Source: Variovorax sp. WS11 (GTDB lineage Bacteria; Pseudomonadota; Gammaproteobacteria; Burkholderiales; Burkholderiaceae_C). From it: a stretch of DNA of 64,000 nucleotides. Both the position numbers and the translations under genes were made by a program. The notes beneath the pieces are model-generated. The model did not search any database, was not told where the DNA came from, and saw only the letters and a list, made by a program, of their open reading frames with translations. Below, in pieces: positions 10,801 through 19,124 of the stretch; position 1 is the first letter of the stretch; each line of letters begins with the position of its first letter. Where the stretch lies: positions 248,001 to 312,000 of the forward strand of contig NZ_JAAGOW010000005.1 of assembly GCF_010499245.1 (NCBI RefSeq). The letters run 5' to 3'.

Positions 10801-11369
10801 ACCAGCAGGTGCAGCTCCTCCTCGAGGCGGATCACCGCGACGCGCCAGGGCGGCGCGGCCCCGAGGTCGAAAGGCGTGTCGCTCGCGCGGCGGGCCTCCT
10901 CGTATGCGCGGGCCTCGCGCTGGTCGCCGGCGAGCTCGCGAAGGTCGACCACGGACACGCCGGGCTCGCCGGGCTCGCCGGCCGGCAGGATGCACTGCTC
11001 GGCCCGGCCTTCGGCATCGGCGCGGAACACGGTGCGCAGCGACTCGTGGCGCGCGGCCAGCGCGTCGAAGCTCTGGCGCAGGGCCTGCAGGTCCAGCGGC
11101 CCGCGCAGGCGCGATGCGCCGAGGATGTGATAGGCCGTGCTCTCGGGCGCCAGCTGCCACAGGAACCACTGGCGCGCCTGCGCGTACGAAAGCGGGCAGC
11201 GCGCGGCCAGCTCGGATTCGCGCGGCACGATCGGAAAATGCCCCGGCGCGAGGCCCTCGGAACGGATCTTCTCGTAGACCGCGCGCCGCTGCGCCGGCGT
11301 CAGCTGGGCGAAGCGCTCGGCGATGCGTAGGGTCTGCAAGGTCTGCAAGGTCTTGGGGTCGACGTTCAC
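4818..11369 (-). CDS. NRPS, C-A(Ser)-PCP-dual E/C-A(Orn-like)-PCP
   Basis: This is a two-module nonribosomal peptide synthetase, about 2183 aa. I chose a GTG start at 11369 because it overlaps the preceding stop as GTGA and has GGAG 5 nt upstream. The order is C (HHIVSDG), A1, PCP, C2, A2 and PCP. A1 pocket residues read D-V-W-H-V-S-L-I-D-K, a serine signature. Its DNA is an apparently identical copy of the serine A domain in the preceding gene. C2 has the dual E/C motif HHLMGGEED (E in place of the usual G) and HHLVLDH. A2 pocket reads D-G-E-C-T-G-G-I-T-K. The acidic position 239 suggests a basic side chain. I recall similar codes for ornithine or N5-hydroxyornithine in Burkholderiales hydroxamate siderophores, but have not checked this. 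The D-Ser configuration is inferred from the dual domain. Confidence 0.94.
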   Translation of the reverse strand: MNVDPKTLQTLQTLRIAERFAQLTPAQRRAVYEKIRSEGLAPGHFPIVPRESELAARCPLSYAQARQWFLWQLAPESTAYHILGASRLRGPLDLQALRQSFDALAARHESLRTVFRADAEGRAEQCILPAGEPGEPGVSVVDLRELAGDQREARAYEEARRASDTPFDLGAAPPWRVAVIRLEEELHLLVVVMHHIVSDGWSMQLCVESFWAEYRARVEHAPRTLAAPAVQYADYAQWQRHWMEAGEAQRQLDYWTRQLGDTHPVLQLPADRPRRADGIYRAARHAFELPAALLHALRERAREAGATSFMALLAGFQVLLHRCTGLEDVRVGVPIANRQRLESEGIVGFFVNTQVLCSRLEGRMALDAALASARDAALGAQAHQDLPFEQLVEALQPERTLGQSPLFQVLFNHQREERPAPRQVAGLALDDCALGQGEAQFELTLSVTERADGRASLVFGYAEELFEAGTVARWAGYYLAILAAMVEWPRQALGEVVLGDAAERETLRGWEYNEAGYEDARPVHELIERRVVLQPDEPAVVFGDVILSYAELNARANRLAHHLIAHGVRPDLPVGVLMERSVEMVVSLLAVMKAGGAYVPIDPEYPAERIAYMLQDSGVSLVLAQSHLALAASAQVLAVDTLDLSGGPDTNPGVELTGEHLAYVIYTSGSTGRPKGAANRHVSLFNRLAWMQEAYALQPGEVVLQKTPFSFDVSVWEFFWPLMQGAVLAVAAPGDHRDPARLIALIEQHGVSTLHFVPSMLQAFLGHGEVERCTSLRRIVCSGEALPEPVQAEVFRRLPEARLFNLYGPTEAAIDVTHWTCREDGHNHVAIGRPIAATHVHVLDAHLNPVPTGVGGELYLGGVGLARGYLHKAALSSERFVADPFDPQGGRLYRTGDRVRWREDGQLEYLGRLDHQVKIRGLRIELGEIEAQLLAQEGVREAVVVAQQGPGGARLVGYVSGQAEAATLKNALAQKLPEYMVPAVILVLDTLPLNANGKIDRKALPAVEAQEQGAYEAPAGDVEQAVATLWSELVGATRVGRHDNFFELGGHSLLAIQLMERLRRQGREAPVRLLFQHPRLTDFATALQGAADPEVDVPPNGIPAGCTAITPAMLPLVTLDDTQIRRIESAVPGGGANIQDIYPLAPLQEGILFHHLMGGEEDAYVSALLLAFDSRERLRHFIDCLNRVIARHDMLRTAVLWEALPEPVQVVLRQAAVPIEWCETPEQAQQRARQRLDVGSAPMVRAFAAPDAGALRWLLQLPTHHLVLDHSSKALLIEEIGLLLEGRADALAEPVPFRRFVAQARRGLAQSVHEAYFRRALAGVDEPTIPFGLADVQGDGGRIVEAVLPLDDALAQALRLQARREGVSAAALFHLAWALVLGRITGRDDVVFGTVLFGRMQGGREVNRAVGMFINTLPLRVRLEMRDASECLQHTQQALAELLRHEHASLALAQRCSALPSGAPLFSAILNYRHGEAAAAARGLPGIETLASRESSNFPFGVSVNDRGTGFELVAQVDAAIDPARVCELLHAALQALADALAAGSRRPLRTLEILPAAELARLRAWGDNGRRYAEVPPVPRLVERQAIARPDAVALLMGDATLSYAQLNARSNRLAHRLIALGVGPEVRVGIAVERSIAMVVSLLAVLKAGGAYVPLDPAYPQERLDYMVDDSGIALLLTQPHSMPRFAPREGLCVLDLAAQEALDGLPDHDPAVPLHAGQLAYLIYTSGSTGRPKGVAVAHGPLAMHVQSIGEAYGMTPQDRELQFASIAFDGAHERTWVPLAFGAALMPRDDALWPVERTAAEIERHGITIACFTPTYLTQMAHLLGEAASRLPIRSYTVGGEAMPRAALALVQQVLRPARIVNGYGPTETVITPTLAKAGPDTRCEAAYMPIGRLVGDRTAYVLDTVLNRVPPGVPGELYLGGTGLARGYLNRAGLSAERFVADPFDCAGGRLYRTGDLVRWNEDGELDYLGRLDHQVKVRGFRIELGEVESQLLAQPEVREAVVVAREGAAGAWLAAYVALHAGRFADAAQLRDRLRGVLPEHAVPGAIVLLDRLPLNANGKVDRHALPDPQQALARPHEAPQGEAESHMARFWREVLGLDQVGRHDNFFELGGHSLALLQVQRRVQAELGAQLPLRAFFENPTLLEIGAALSAARQNTGPQATAELDRMAALLDAWED
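8341..9823 (-). repeat. Direct repeat copy 1: serine A-domain DNA
   Basis: This 1483-bp stretch appears identical base for base to 16186-17668, at a constant offset of 7845 bp, wherever I compared the two. It covers the complete adenylation domain, from the C-A linker to the A-PCP linker. Flanking C and PCP sequences diverge immediately on both sides. 7845 is a multiple of 3, so the reading frame is kept. The pattern indicates recent gene conversion or duplication of an A domain. Confidence 0.9.
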
Positions 11370-13735
11370 ATCGTCTCCAGGCTGTCGATGAAGGAATCGA
11401 TGTCGGACAAGGCTTGGCCCGCAGGCGCGGCCCGGCTGCGCTCGGTGAGGCGCGCGGCGAGCGCGGCCAGGACCGGCGCCTGGAACACCTCGGCCACCGG
11501 CAGCGCCACCTGCAGCAGGTTCTGCACGCGCGCCACCATCTGCATGGCCGAGAGCGAATGACCGCCGAGCTCGAAGAAGTGGTCGCGGCGGCCCACGCGC
11601 GGCAGGCCCAGCACCTCGCACCAGATGGCGGCGAGCGCCTCTTCGGTGTCGCCCTGCGGCGGCTCGTGGCCGGCCTCGGCGGCGCCAGCAACGGGCGCGG
11701 GCAGCGCCTTGCGATCGATCTTGCCGTTGGCGCTGAGCGGCAGGGCCGCGAGCGTCAGCAGCACCGCGGGCACCATGTAGTCGGGCAGGGCCGCTGCCAG
11801 CGCGCCGCGCAGCGCGGCCGCCTCCAGCGCCTCGCCGGCGGCATGGCCGACCAGCCGCACACCGCCGCCCGGTGCCTCCTGCGCCACCACCACCGCCTCG
11901 CGCACACCGGGCTGCGCGAGCAGCTGCGCCTCGATCTCGCCCAGCTCGACGCGGAAGCCCCGGATCTTCACCTGGTGGTCGATGCGCCCCAGGTACTCCA
12001 GCTGCCCGTCATGGCGCCAGCGCACCAGGTCGCCGGTGCGGTAGAGCCGGCCACCTTGCGCATCGAAGGGGTCGGCCACGAAGCGCTCGGACGTGAGCGC
12101 GGCGCGGCCCAGATAGCCGCGCGCCAGCAGCGCGCCGCCGATGCACAGCTCGCCGGCCACGCCGGGCGCCACCGGATTCAGCGCCGCATCCAGCACGCGC
12201 AGCACGCGGCCGGGCAGCGCGCGGCCGATCGGCATCTGCGCGGGCAGCGCTTCCTCCCCGCGCACGTAGGCCGTGCAATCGAGCACCGTGGCGGTGACGG
12301 TGGCCTCGGTGGGCCCGTAGGTGTTGAGCAGCTTCACGTGCGCCAGGCCCGCGTCGCGCCAGGCCTTCAGGCCCTCGGGCGGCATGGCCTCGCCGCCGGC
12401 ATGGACCTGCCGCAGCGCGCCCCAGCCGCGGCCGGGGCGGCGCGCGGCGTCCTGCGCCATCAGCAGCCAGTAGGCGGTCGTGAGATCGGCCACGCTGACC
12501 TCGCGCTCGACGATCTCGCGATGCAGCCGCTCGCTGTCCCACAGCTCGGGGCCGCGCAGCACCACGGCCGCACCCACGGCCAGCGGCGGGAAGAGCTGCT
12601 CGACGAAGCCGTCGAAGTTCAGCGTCGAGAACTGCAGCATGCGGTCGGCCGGCGTGAGCCCGAAGAAGCCGATCGCTGCCTGCACGTGGCAGCGCAGCGC
12701 CAGGTGGCCGATGCCCACGCCCTTGGGGTGGCCGGTGGAGCCCGAGGTGTAGATCACGTAGGCCAGTGCGTTGAGCGGCAGCGCGACACCGGGGTCGGCG
12801 GCGGACTCGGCATGAAGGTCCAGCGCGTCGAGCGCCACCACGCCCGGCGCGCCCGGCGCCGCAAGACGCGAGGCCATGCGCGACTGCGTGAGCACCAGCG
12901 ACATGCGGCTGTCTTCCACCATGTGCGCGATGCGCTCGGCGGGGTAGTCGGGATCGAGCGGCACGTAGGCCCCGCCCGCCTTGAGCACCGCGAGGAGGCC
13001 CACCACCATCTCGATGCCGCGGTCGAGCGCGATGCCGACGCGCGACTCGGGCCCCACGCCGAGGGCGATCAGCCGGTGCGCGAGCCGGTTGGCCTGCGCG
13101 TTCAGCGCCGCATGGCTCAGGCAGCGCTCACCGTGGACCAGCGCAGGCGCCTCGGGCCGATCCCGCGCCTGGCGCTCGATCAGCCGGTGAATGGGCTCGT
13201 CGAAAACCGGCGTGTCGGGATGCGTGCCCCAGTGCGCGATTTGCTGCGCCTGCGCCTCATCGAGCAGGACCAGCGTGCCCAGCGGCCGCGCGCCATCGGC
13301 CGCCAGCGCGGCGATGGCCTGCTGCAGGCAGCCGGCAAGCAGGTCCACCATCTCGTCACCGAAGCGCACGCGCTCATAGCCCAGCGCCAGCCGCAGCGAT
13401 TGGTCGGCGGCGAGCTGCACCGTCAGCGTCATCGGGTAGTGCGTCTCGTCCTGCTGCGCCACGTTCTCGAAGCGCAGGCCGCCCGGCGCGCCCGCGCGCA
13501 GCGCCTCGTCGACGGGATAGTTCTCGAACACGGGAGGCTGTCGAACAGCCTGCCGCCCTGCCCGCCCATTGCTGCATCTCGTAGAGCGGCGTGTGCTCGT
13601 GTTCGCGCGCCGCGGGTTCTGTGCCTCAGCGCGCGCAGCCAGTCGCCCGTGGCCTGCGCGGCTGCGGCGTGGCGACCATGGGCAGCGTGTTGATGAACAG
13701 GCCCAGCATGCGCTCGGCGCCCCGCAGCTCGGCAC
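11366..13735 (-). CDS. NRPS, 3' part of frameshifted gene: C(end)-A-PCP
   Basis: This is the downstream portion of a synthetase separated from 13626-19079 by frameshifts. Genuine coding in this frame begins around 13,530 (VFENYPVDEAL); about the first 65 residues of the open frame are out-of-frame noise. It supplies the end of a condensation domain, a full A domain with YTSGSTGHPKG, and a PCP (LGGHSL) near the C-terminus. Pocket residues read D-G-E-D-H-G-T-V-T-K. Acidic residues at 239 and 278 suggest a basic substrate such as ornithine or its hydroxamate precursor; this is inference. The gene ends in ATGTGA, overlapping the GTG start of the next synthetase. It is almost certainly one gene with 13626-19079 (C-A-PCP-E-C-A-PCP, about 2570 aa). 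Confidence 0.85.
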   Translation of the reverse strand: MPSCGAPSACWACSSTRCPWSPRRSRAGHGRLAARAEAQNPRRANTSTRRSTRCSNGRAGRQAVRQPPVFENYPVDEALRAGAPGGLRFENVAQQDETHYPMTLTVQLAADQSLRLALGYERVRFGDEMVDLLAGCLQQAIAALAADGARPLGTLVLLDEAQAQQIAHWGTHPDTPVFDEPIHRLIERQARDRPEAPALVHGERCLSHAALNAQANRLAHRLIALGVGPESRVGIALDRGIEMVVGLLAVLKAGGAYVPLDPDYPAERIAHMVEDSRMSLVLTQSRMASRLAAPGAPGVVALDALDLHAESAADPGVALPLNALAYVIYTSGSTGHPKGVGIGHLALRCHVQAAIGFFGLTPADRMLQFSTLNFDGFVEQLFPPLAVGAAVVLRGPELWDSERLHREIVEREVSVADLTTAYWLLMAQDAARRPGRGWGALRQVHAGGEAMPPEGLKAWRDAGLAHVKLLNTYGPTEATVTATVLDCTAYVRGEEALPAQMPIGRALPGRVLRVLDAALNPVAPGVAGELCIGGALLARGYLGRAALTSERFVADPFDAQGGRLYRTGDLVRWRHDGQLEYLGRIDHQVKIRGFRVELGEIEAQLLAQPGVREAVVVAQEAPGGGVRLVGHAAGEALEAAALRGALAAALPDYMVPAVLLTLAALPLSANGKIDRKALPAPVAGAAEAGHEPPQGDTEEALAAIWCEVLGLPRVGRRDHFFELGGHSLSAMQMVARVQNLLQVALPVAEVFQAPVLAALAARLTERSRAAPAGQALSDIDSFIDSLETM

Positions 13736-16700
13736 TGCGGCCCGCCACCGTGACGCCGAAAACCACGCTGCGCTGCGCGGCGCAGCGCGCCAGCACCAGC
13801 GCCCAGGCGGCCTGCACCAGCGTGTTGAGCGTGACGCGTTCGCGCCGTGCCGCGTCCAGCCAGGGCTGGACGCGCGCGGCCGGCAGCGCGATGCGGTGCA
13901 GGTCCTGGCCGGTGCGCCCGGGGGCAGGCCGCGGCAGTGCGTCGGCGAGCAGCGTGGGCGCTTCGAGGGCGCCGAGCTGGTCGCGCCAGAAGCGCTCGCT
14001 GGCCGCGCGCTCGCGCGTGGCCAGCCAGGCGATGTGGTCGCGGTAGCGGCCTGCCGGCGCGGTCGGCGGCAGGCCCGTGTAGTGACGCAGCACCTCGCCC
14101 ATCAGGCCGGTCACGCTCCAGCCGTCGAGCAGCAGGTGATGCAGGGTCCAGATGAAGTGGTGACGCTGCGCGCCGGTGCGCACCAGCGCCATCCGCATCA
14201 GGGGCGGCCGCGCGAGGTCGAAGCCGCGCGCCCGCTCGGCCTGCGCCAGCGCATCGAGGCCGGCGCCGTCCGGGGCCTCGTGGAGGGCCAGCGACGGCTC
14301 GGCCCGGCGCGACACCCATTGCAGCGGCGCGTCGCCTGACAGGAAGCCGGTGCGCAGCACCTCGTGGCGCGCGAAGGCTGCGCGCCAGGCGGCACGGAAG
14401 CGCGCCACGTCCAGGCCGTGGATGTCGACGCGCAGCTGGTTCAGGTAGGCCCCGGCCTGCGGATCGAGCTGGCTGTGGAACAGCAGGCCGGCCTGCATGG
14501 GCGACAGCGGATAGAGGTCCTCCAGCTCGGCCATCGGCAGCGGCAGCGCGTCGAGCTGCGGCTGCGTGAGCGCGGCCAGCGGAAAGTCCGACGGCGTGGC
14601 GCCGCCGCGCGGCGCGGCCTGGGCCTGCGCGATGAGCGTTTCGAGCTCCTCGCGGATGCGACGCGCCAGGCGTTCCATGGCCTGCGCGTCCTGTCTCGCG
14701 CGGCTGTAGCCCAGGCCCAGGCGCAACTCGCCGGCATGGACCCGGCCGTTGACCGAAAGCTCATGCCACAGCGGCGTGCTCTCGTGCAGGGTGGCGCCGG
14801 CTTGCTCCTCGGCCAGCGACCAGGGCGAGGCCGCATCGAGGCCGCCGTCGAACTGGCCCAGGTAGTTGAAGACGATCTGCGGACGGGGCGGCGCGCGCAG
14901 CGCCTCGCGCTGCGCGGCATCGCCCCAGAGGCCCAGCACACCGTGGCCGATGCCCTGGCGCGGCGTGCGCCGCAGCGCTTCCTTCACGCGCCGCAGCGCA
15001 TCGGCCGGCGCGCCCGTGGGTGCCAGCGCCACCGGATACAGGCTGGTGAACCAGCCCGTGGTGCGCGACAGATCGAGCCGGCCCGAGAGGTCCTCGCGCC
15101 CATGGCCTTCGCCCATGACGAGGATCTCCTCGTGGCCGCTCCATTCGCACAAGGCGCGGCCCAGGGCCGTGAGGAGCACGTCGTTGACCTGCGTGCGCCA
15201 GGCGGCCGGCACCTCCTTGAGGAGGGCCTCGGTGCGCGCGCGGTCGAGCCGGATCTCGATGTGGCCGCGCTCGGCCGCGGTGTTCGCGCCTTCGGGCCGG
15301 GCGCAAGGCAGGCTGGCCGGCACCCGGGCCAGCGACTGCCAGTGCGGCATCTCGTCGGCGTGGCGGGCGGCGCTGGCCTCCAGGGCCTGCGCCCAGGCCT
15401 GGAGGCTGTCGGTGCGGGCCGGGAGCGCGACAGGCGCGCCGTCCAGCCGCTGGACGTAGGCGTTGCGCAGATCCTCGAGCAGGATGCGCCACGACACGCC
15501 GTCGATGGCGAGGTGATGGATGGCGAGCAGCAGGCGTGCGCTGCCGTCGGCGACCTCGATCGCCAGCGCGCGCAGGAGCGGACCGCGCGCGAGATCGAGG
15601 CTGCGCTGGGCTTCGTCGCACAGCGTTTCGATGTCGTGCGCGGAAGCGGCGCGGCGCGTCCAGAGCAGCGGGCGGGCGTGTGCCTCGGCTGCGGGTTCGC
15701 AGACCTGCTGCCAGCGGCCTTTTGCGTCCTGCGTGTAGCGCAGGCGAAGGCTGTCGTGGTGCGCAACCACGGCCTGCAGCGCATCCTCCAATGCCCGCGT
15801 GTCGAGCGGCTCGCGGCTGTGCAGCAGCACGGCCTGGTTCCAGTGATGGCGCTGCGGCAGCGGGGTCTCGAAGAACAGCTGCTGGATGGGGAGCAGCGGG
15901 ACGGGGCCCGATGTCGGGGCAGCCGTCGAGGAGGCGCCGCCGTCGAGGGCCTCGGCCACGCGCGCCAGCGGCGCAATGCTGTGGTGCTCGAACATCTGCC
16001 GCGGCGTGATCTTCCAGCCGCGCTGGCGCAAGCGCGCCACGATCTGCAGGCTCAGGATGGAGTCGCCGCCGAGTTCGAAGAAGTTGTCGTGGCGGCCTGC
16101 GCGCTCGACACCCAGCACCTGTTGCCAGACCTCGGCCAGTGCCTGTTCGATCTCGCCTTCAGGCGCTTCGTAGGTCTCCTGGCCTTGCGCCTCCACCGCG
16201 GGCAGCGCCTTGCGGTCGATCTTGCCGTTGGCGTTCAGCGGCAAGGTGTCGAGCACCAGGATCACTGCGGGCACCATGTATTCGGGCAGCTTCTGCGCCA
16301 GTGCATTCTTCAGCGTTGCCGCTTCGGCCTGGCCCGACACGTAGCCGACGAGCCTGGCCCCACCCGGGCCCTGCTGCGCCACCACCACCGCTTCTCGCAC
16401 GCCTTCCTGCGCCAGCAGCTGGGCCTCGATCTCCCCGAGCTCGATGCGCAGGCCCCGGATCTTCACCTGGTGGTCCAGGCGGCCCAGGTACTCCAGCTGA
16501 CCATCCTCGCGCCAGCGCACCCGATCCCCGGTGCGATAGAGCCTGCCTCCCTGGGGGTCGAAGGGATCGGCCACGAAGCGCTCGCTGCTGAGCGCGGCCT
16601 TGTGCAGGTAGCCGCGTGCCAGGCCGACGCCGCCCAGGTACAGCTCTCCGCCCACGCCGGTGGGTACGGGGTTCAGGTGCGCGTCCAGCACATGCACATG

Positions 16701-19079
16701 CGTGGCGGCGATGGGGCGGCCGATGGCCACGTGGTTGTGGCCATCTTCCCTGCAGGTCCAGTGCGTCACGTCGATGGCCGCCTCGGTGGGGCCGTAGAGG
16801 TTGAAGAGGCGCGCTTCGGGCAATCGCCTGAACACCTCGGCCTGCACCGGCTCGGGCAAGGCTTCTCCGCTGCACACGATGCGGCGCAGGCTGGTGCAGC
16901 GCTCCACTTCGCCATGACCCAGGAAGGCCTGCAGCATCGAGGGCACGAAGTGCAAGGTGCTGACGCCATGCTGCTCGATCAAAGCGATCAGGCGGGCTGG
17001 ATCTCGATGGTCACCCGGTGCTGCCACGGCGAGCACGGCTCCCTGCATCAGCGGCCAAAAGAACTCCCACACCGACACGTCGAAGGAGAAGGGGGTCTTC
17101 TGCAGCACCACTTCGCCGGGCTGCAGGGCGTAGGCCTCCTGCATCCAGGCGAGGCGGTTGAAGAGCGAGACATGGCGGTTGGCCGCGCCCTTGGGGCGGC
17201 CGGTGGAGCCGGAGGTGTAGATGACGTAGGCCAGGTGTTCTCCCGTGAGTTCCACTCCCGGGTTGGTGTCGGGCCCACCCGAGAGATCGAGCGTATCGAC
17301 GGCCAGCACTTGCGCGGATGCAGCCAAGGCCAGATGGGATTGCGCGAGCACCAGCGACACGCCGCTGTCCTGGAGCATGTAGGCAATGCGTTCGGCGGGG
17401 TACTCGGGGTCGATGGGCACGTAGGCGCCACCGGCCTTCATCACGGCCAGCAGGCTCACGACCATCTCGACCGAGCGCTCCATGAGCACGCCCACGGGCA
17501 GGTCGGGCCGCACGCCGTGCGCGATCAGATGATGGGCCAGCCGGTTGGCGCGCGCATTGAGCTCGGCGTAGCTCAAGATGACATCACCGAAGACCACCGC
17601 CGGCTCGTCCGGCTGCAACACCACGCGCCGCTCGATCAGCTCGTGCACCGGCCGTGCATCTTCATAGCGGGCCTCGTTGTACTCCCAGCCCCGCAGCATT
17701 TCGCGCTCGGCATCGCCCGGCAACACAAGCTGCCCCACCAGCCGCTCCGGATCGGCCACCAGCGTCTCCAGCAGCGCGACATAGAAGTCCGCCAGCCGCC
17801 GCGCAGTGCCGCGTTCGAACAAGGCCGTGCTGTACTCCAGCCTTCCACGCACCCCCTCAGGCCGGACCGTGACGTCGAGCGACAGGTCGAACTTGGCGCT
17901 CTTCTCGCCAAAGGCCATGGGCTCGACCTGGACCTCGCCGAAGCGCAGCGCTTGCGCGGGATCGCCCATTTGCAGCCCGAACATCGTCTGGAACAGCGGA
18001 TTGCGCGCCGGGTCGCGCCGCTCGGCGCGGCTGGCGAGCAGCAGCTCGAAGGGCAGCTGCGAATGTTCCAGCGCGGCCAGTGCATCGGCACGCACCCGGC
18101 GCAGCACCTGCCGCAGCGACAGCGCGGGCGCCAGCCGCGCGCGGAACACCTGGGTGTTGACGAAGAAGCCGAGCAGCGCCTGCACTTCCTCGCGCTGGCG
18201 TCCCGCGCTGGGCACGCCGACGGCGAAATCGTCCTGGCCGCTGTAGCGCGACAGCAGCACCTGCCACATCGCGAACAGCAGCACGAAGGGCGTGCACTTC
18301 TCGGCGCGGCACATGCGTTCCAGCCCGCCCGCGAGCACGGGCGGCAGGTCGAAGTAGAGGGCCGCACCCTCGAAGCGCTGCCGCGCCGGGCGCGGGTGGT
18401 CGGTGAGCAGGTCCAGCGCCGGCACATGCTTGCCCAGGTGGCGGTTCCAGTGATCGAGCTCACGCGCGAACGCACCCTGCGCCGCCTGCGCGCGCTGCCA
18501 CGCGGCATGGTCCGCGTACTGCAGCGCCAGCGCGCCGAGGCGCACCGGCCCCGCGTCGCGCAGCGCGAGCGCGTAGGCCTCGGCCAGCTCGCGCGCGAGG
18601 ATCGGGTTGGACCCGCCGTCGGACACGATGTGGTGCAGGCACACGGCAAGCACATGCTCCTCCTCGCCCAGCCGCGCGAGCCGCGCCATCATCAGCGGCG
18701 CCCGGCCCAGGTCGAAGGCGTGCGCCGCGGTGCGCTCGACCAGCGCGTCGAGCGCCGCCTGTCGGGCCTCGGGCGCCAGGCTGCGCAGGTCGGTGCGCTC
18801 CAGCGCGAAGGGCGCGGCATCCTGCACGCGCTGCCGCGCCTCGCCTTCCACGTCCGCGAAGCGGGTGCGCAGCACCGCATGGCGCGCGATGACGGCCTGG
18901 AAGGCCCGCTCCAGTGCGCCGTCGTCGAGCGCGCCGCCCAGGCGGAACACGCGCGGCAGGTTGTAGGCCGTGAGCTCGGGATGCACGCTCTGCAGCAGCC
19001 ACAGCTGCTCCTGCGGGAAGGACAGCGGCGCGAGGATCTCGTGCGCGGTGGGAATGGCGGATGCGGCCGGATGCGTCAT
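13626..19079 (-). CDS. NRPS, 5' part of frameshifted gene: C-A(Ser)-PCP-E-C(truncated)
   Basis: The open frame has 1817 aa. Domains in order: C (about 17-440, HHIVSDG); A (about 470-990) with pocket D-V-W-H-V-S-L-I-D-K, serine; PCP with the LGGDS variant that usually precedes epimerases; E (about 1060-1480, HHLAIDG and RTTGWFTSLYP); then a C domain with HHLLLDGWS. That C domain ends abruptly after GLFINTLP, and the protein terminates in an out-of-frame tail. The missing piece continues in other frames (TGDWLRAL, then EHEHTPLYEMQQW, then GQGGRLFDSLP) and joins the 11366-13735 frame. E plus a downstream D-to-L C domain predicts D-Ser. The start lies 45 nt after the previous stop, an unusually long gap for this operon. 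Confidence 0.9.
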   Translation of the reverse strand: MTHPAASAIPTAHEILAPLSFPQEQLWLLQSVHPELTAYNLPRVFRLGGALDDGALERAFQAVIARHAVLRTRFADVEGEARQRVQDAAPFALERTDLRSLAPEARQAALDALVERTAAHAFDLGRAPLMMARLARLGEEEHVLAVCLHHIVSDGGSNPILARELAEAYALALRDAGPVRLGALALQYADHAAWQRAQAAQGAFARELDHWNRHLGKHVPALDLLTDHPRPARQRFEGAALYFDLPPVLAGGLERMCRAEKCTPFVLLFAMWQVLLSRYSGQDDFAVGVPSAGRQREEVQALLGFFVNTQVFRARLAPALSLRQVLRRVRADALAALEHSQLPFELLLASRAERRDPARNPLFQTMFGLQMGDPAQALRFGEVQVEPMAFGEKSAKFDLSLDVTVRPEGVRGRLEYSTALFERGTARRLADFYVALLETLVADPERLVGQLVLPGDAEREMLRGWEYNEARYEDARPVHELIERRVVLQPDEPAVVFGDVILSYAELNARANRLAHHLIAHGVRPDLPVGVLMERSVEMVVSLLAVMKAGGAYVPIDPEYPAERIAYMLQDSGVSLVLAQSHLALAASAQVLAVDTLDLSGGPDTNPGVELTGEHLAYVIYTSGSTGRPKGAANRHVSLFNRLAWMQEAYALQPGEVVLQKTPFSFDVSVWEFFWPLMQGAVLAVAAPGDHRDPARLIALIEQHGVSTLHFVPSMLQAFLGHGEVERCTSLRRIVCSGEALPEPVQAEVFRRLPEARLFNLYGPTEAAIDVTHWTCREDGHNHVAIGRPIAATHVHVLDAHLNPVPTGVGGELYLGGVGLARGYLHKAALSSERFVADPFDPQGGRLYRTGDRVRWREDGQLEYLGRLDHQVKIRGLRIELGEIEAQLLAQEGVREAVVVAQQGPGGARLVGYVSGQAEAATLKNALAQKLPEYMVPAVILVLDTLPLNANGKIDRKALPAVEAQGQETYEAPEGEIEQALAEVWQQVLGVERAGRHDNFFELGGDSILSLQIVARLRQRGWKITPRQMFEHHSIAPLARVAEALDGGASSTAAPTSGPVPLLPIQQLFFETPLPQRHHWNQAVLLHSREPLDTRALEDALQAVVAHHDSLRLRYTQDAKGRWQQVCEPAAEAHARPLLWTRRAASAHDIETLCDEAQRSLDLARGPLLRALAIEVADGSARLLLAIHHLAIDGVSWRILLEDLRNAYVQRLDGAPVALPARTDSLQAWAQALEASAARHADEMPHWQSLARVPASLPCARPEGANTAAERGHIEIRLDRARTEALLKEVPAAWRTQVNDVLLTALGRALCEWSGHEEILVMGEGHGREDLSGRLDLSRTTGWFTSLYPVALAPTGAPADALRRVKEALRRTPRQGIGHGVLGLWGDAAQREALRAPPRPQIVFNYLGQFDGGLDAASPWSLAEEQAGATLHESTPLWHELSVNGRVHAGELRLGLGYSRARQDAQAMERLARRIREELETLIAQAQAAPRGGATPSDFPLAALTQPQLDALPLPMAELEDLYPLSPMQAGLLFHSQLDPQAGAYLNQLRVDIHGLDVARFRAAWRAAFARHEVLRTGFLSGDAPLQWVSRRAEPSLALHEAPDGAGLDALAQAERARGFDLARPPLMRMALVRTGAQRHHFIWTLHHLLLDGWSVTGLMGEVLRHYTGLPPTAPAGRYRDHIAWLATRERAASERFWRDQLGALEAPTLLADALPRPAPGRTGQDLHRIALPAARVQPWLDAARRERVTLNTLVQAAWALVLARCAAQRSVVFGVTVAGRSAELRGAERMLGLFINTLPMVATPQPRRPRATGCAR
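16186..17668 (-). repeat. Direct repeat copy 2: serine A-domain DNA
   Basis: Partner of 8341-9823 (offset 7845 bp). The first mismatches are at 16185 on the PCP side and 17669 on the C-domain side, so the repeat ends lie in the interdomain linkers. Both copies encode the same serine pocket. At this length and identity, a short-read assembly could also misjoin here. Confidence 0.9.
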
Positions 19080-19124
19080 GCAGTGCGTGCTTGCAGCGTT
19101 TCGAAAGACAAGGGACGGGTGGCC

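Noticed and set aside
2229..11330. A 3033-codon open frame on the plus strand opposite the NRPS genes
   Set aside because: It is a GC-skew shadow: rich in His, Gln, Arg and Leu with no domain, and it exactly mirrors codon positions of the synthetases on the minus strand.
4818..11369. HHxxxDH in the second C domain as loss of activity
   Set aside because: This form is usual in dual epimerisation/condensation domains, whose N-terminal HHLxxxx(G)D motif is also present.
13530..13665. Programmed ribosomal frameshifting in the C domain
   Set aside because: Four shifts in 135 bp and no slippery heptamer with pseudoknot; error or decay is far more likely.
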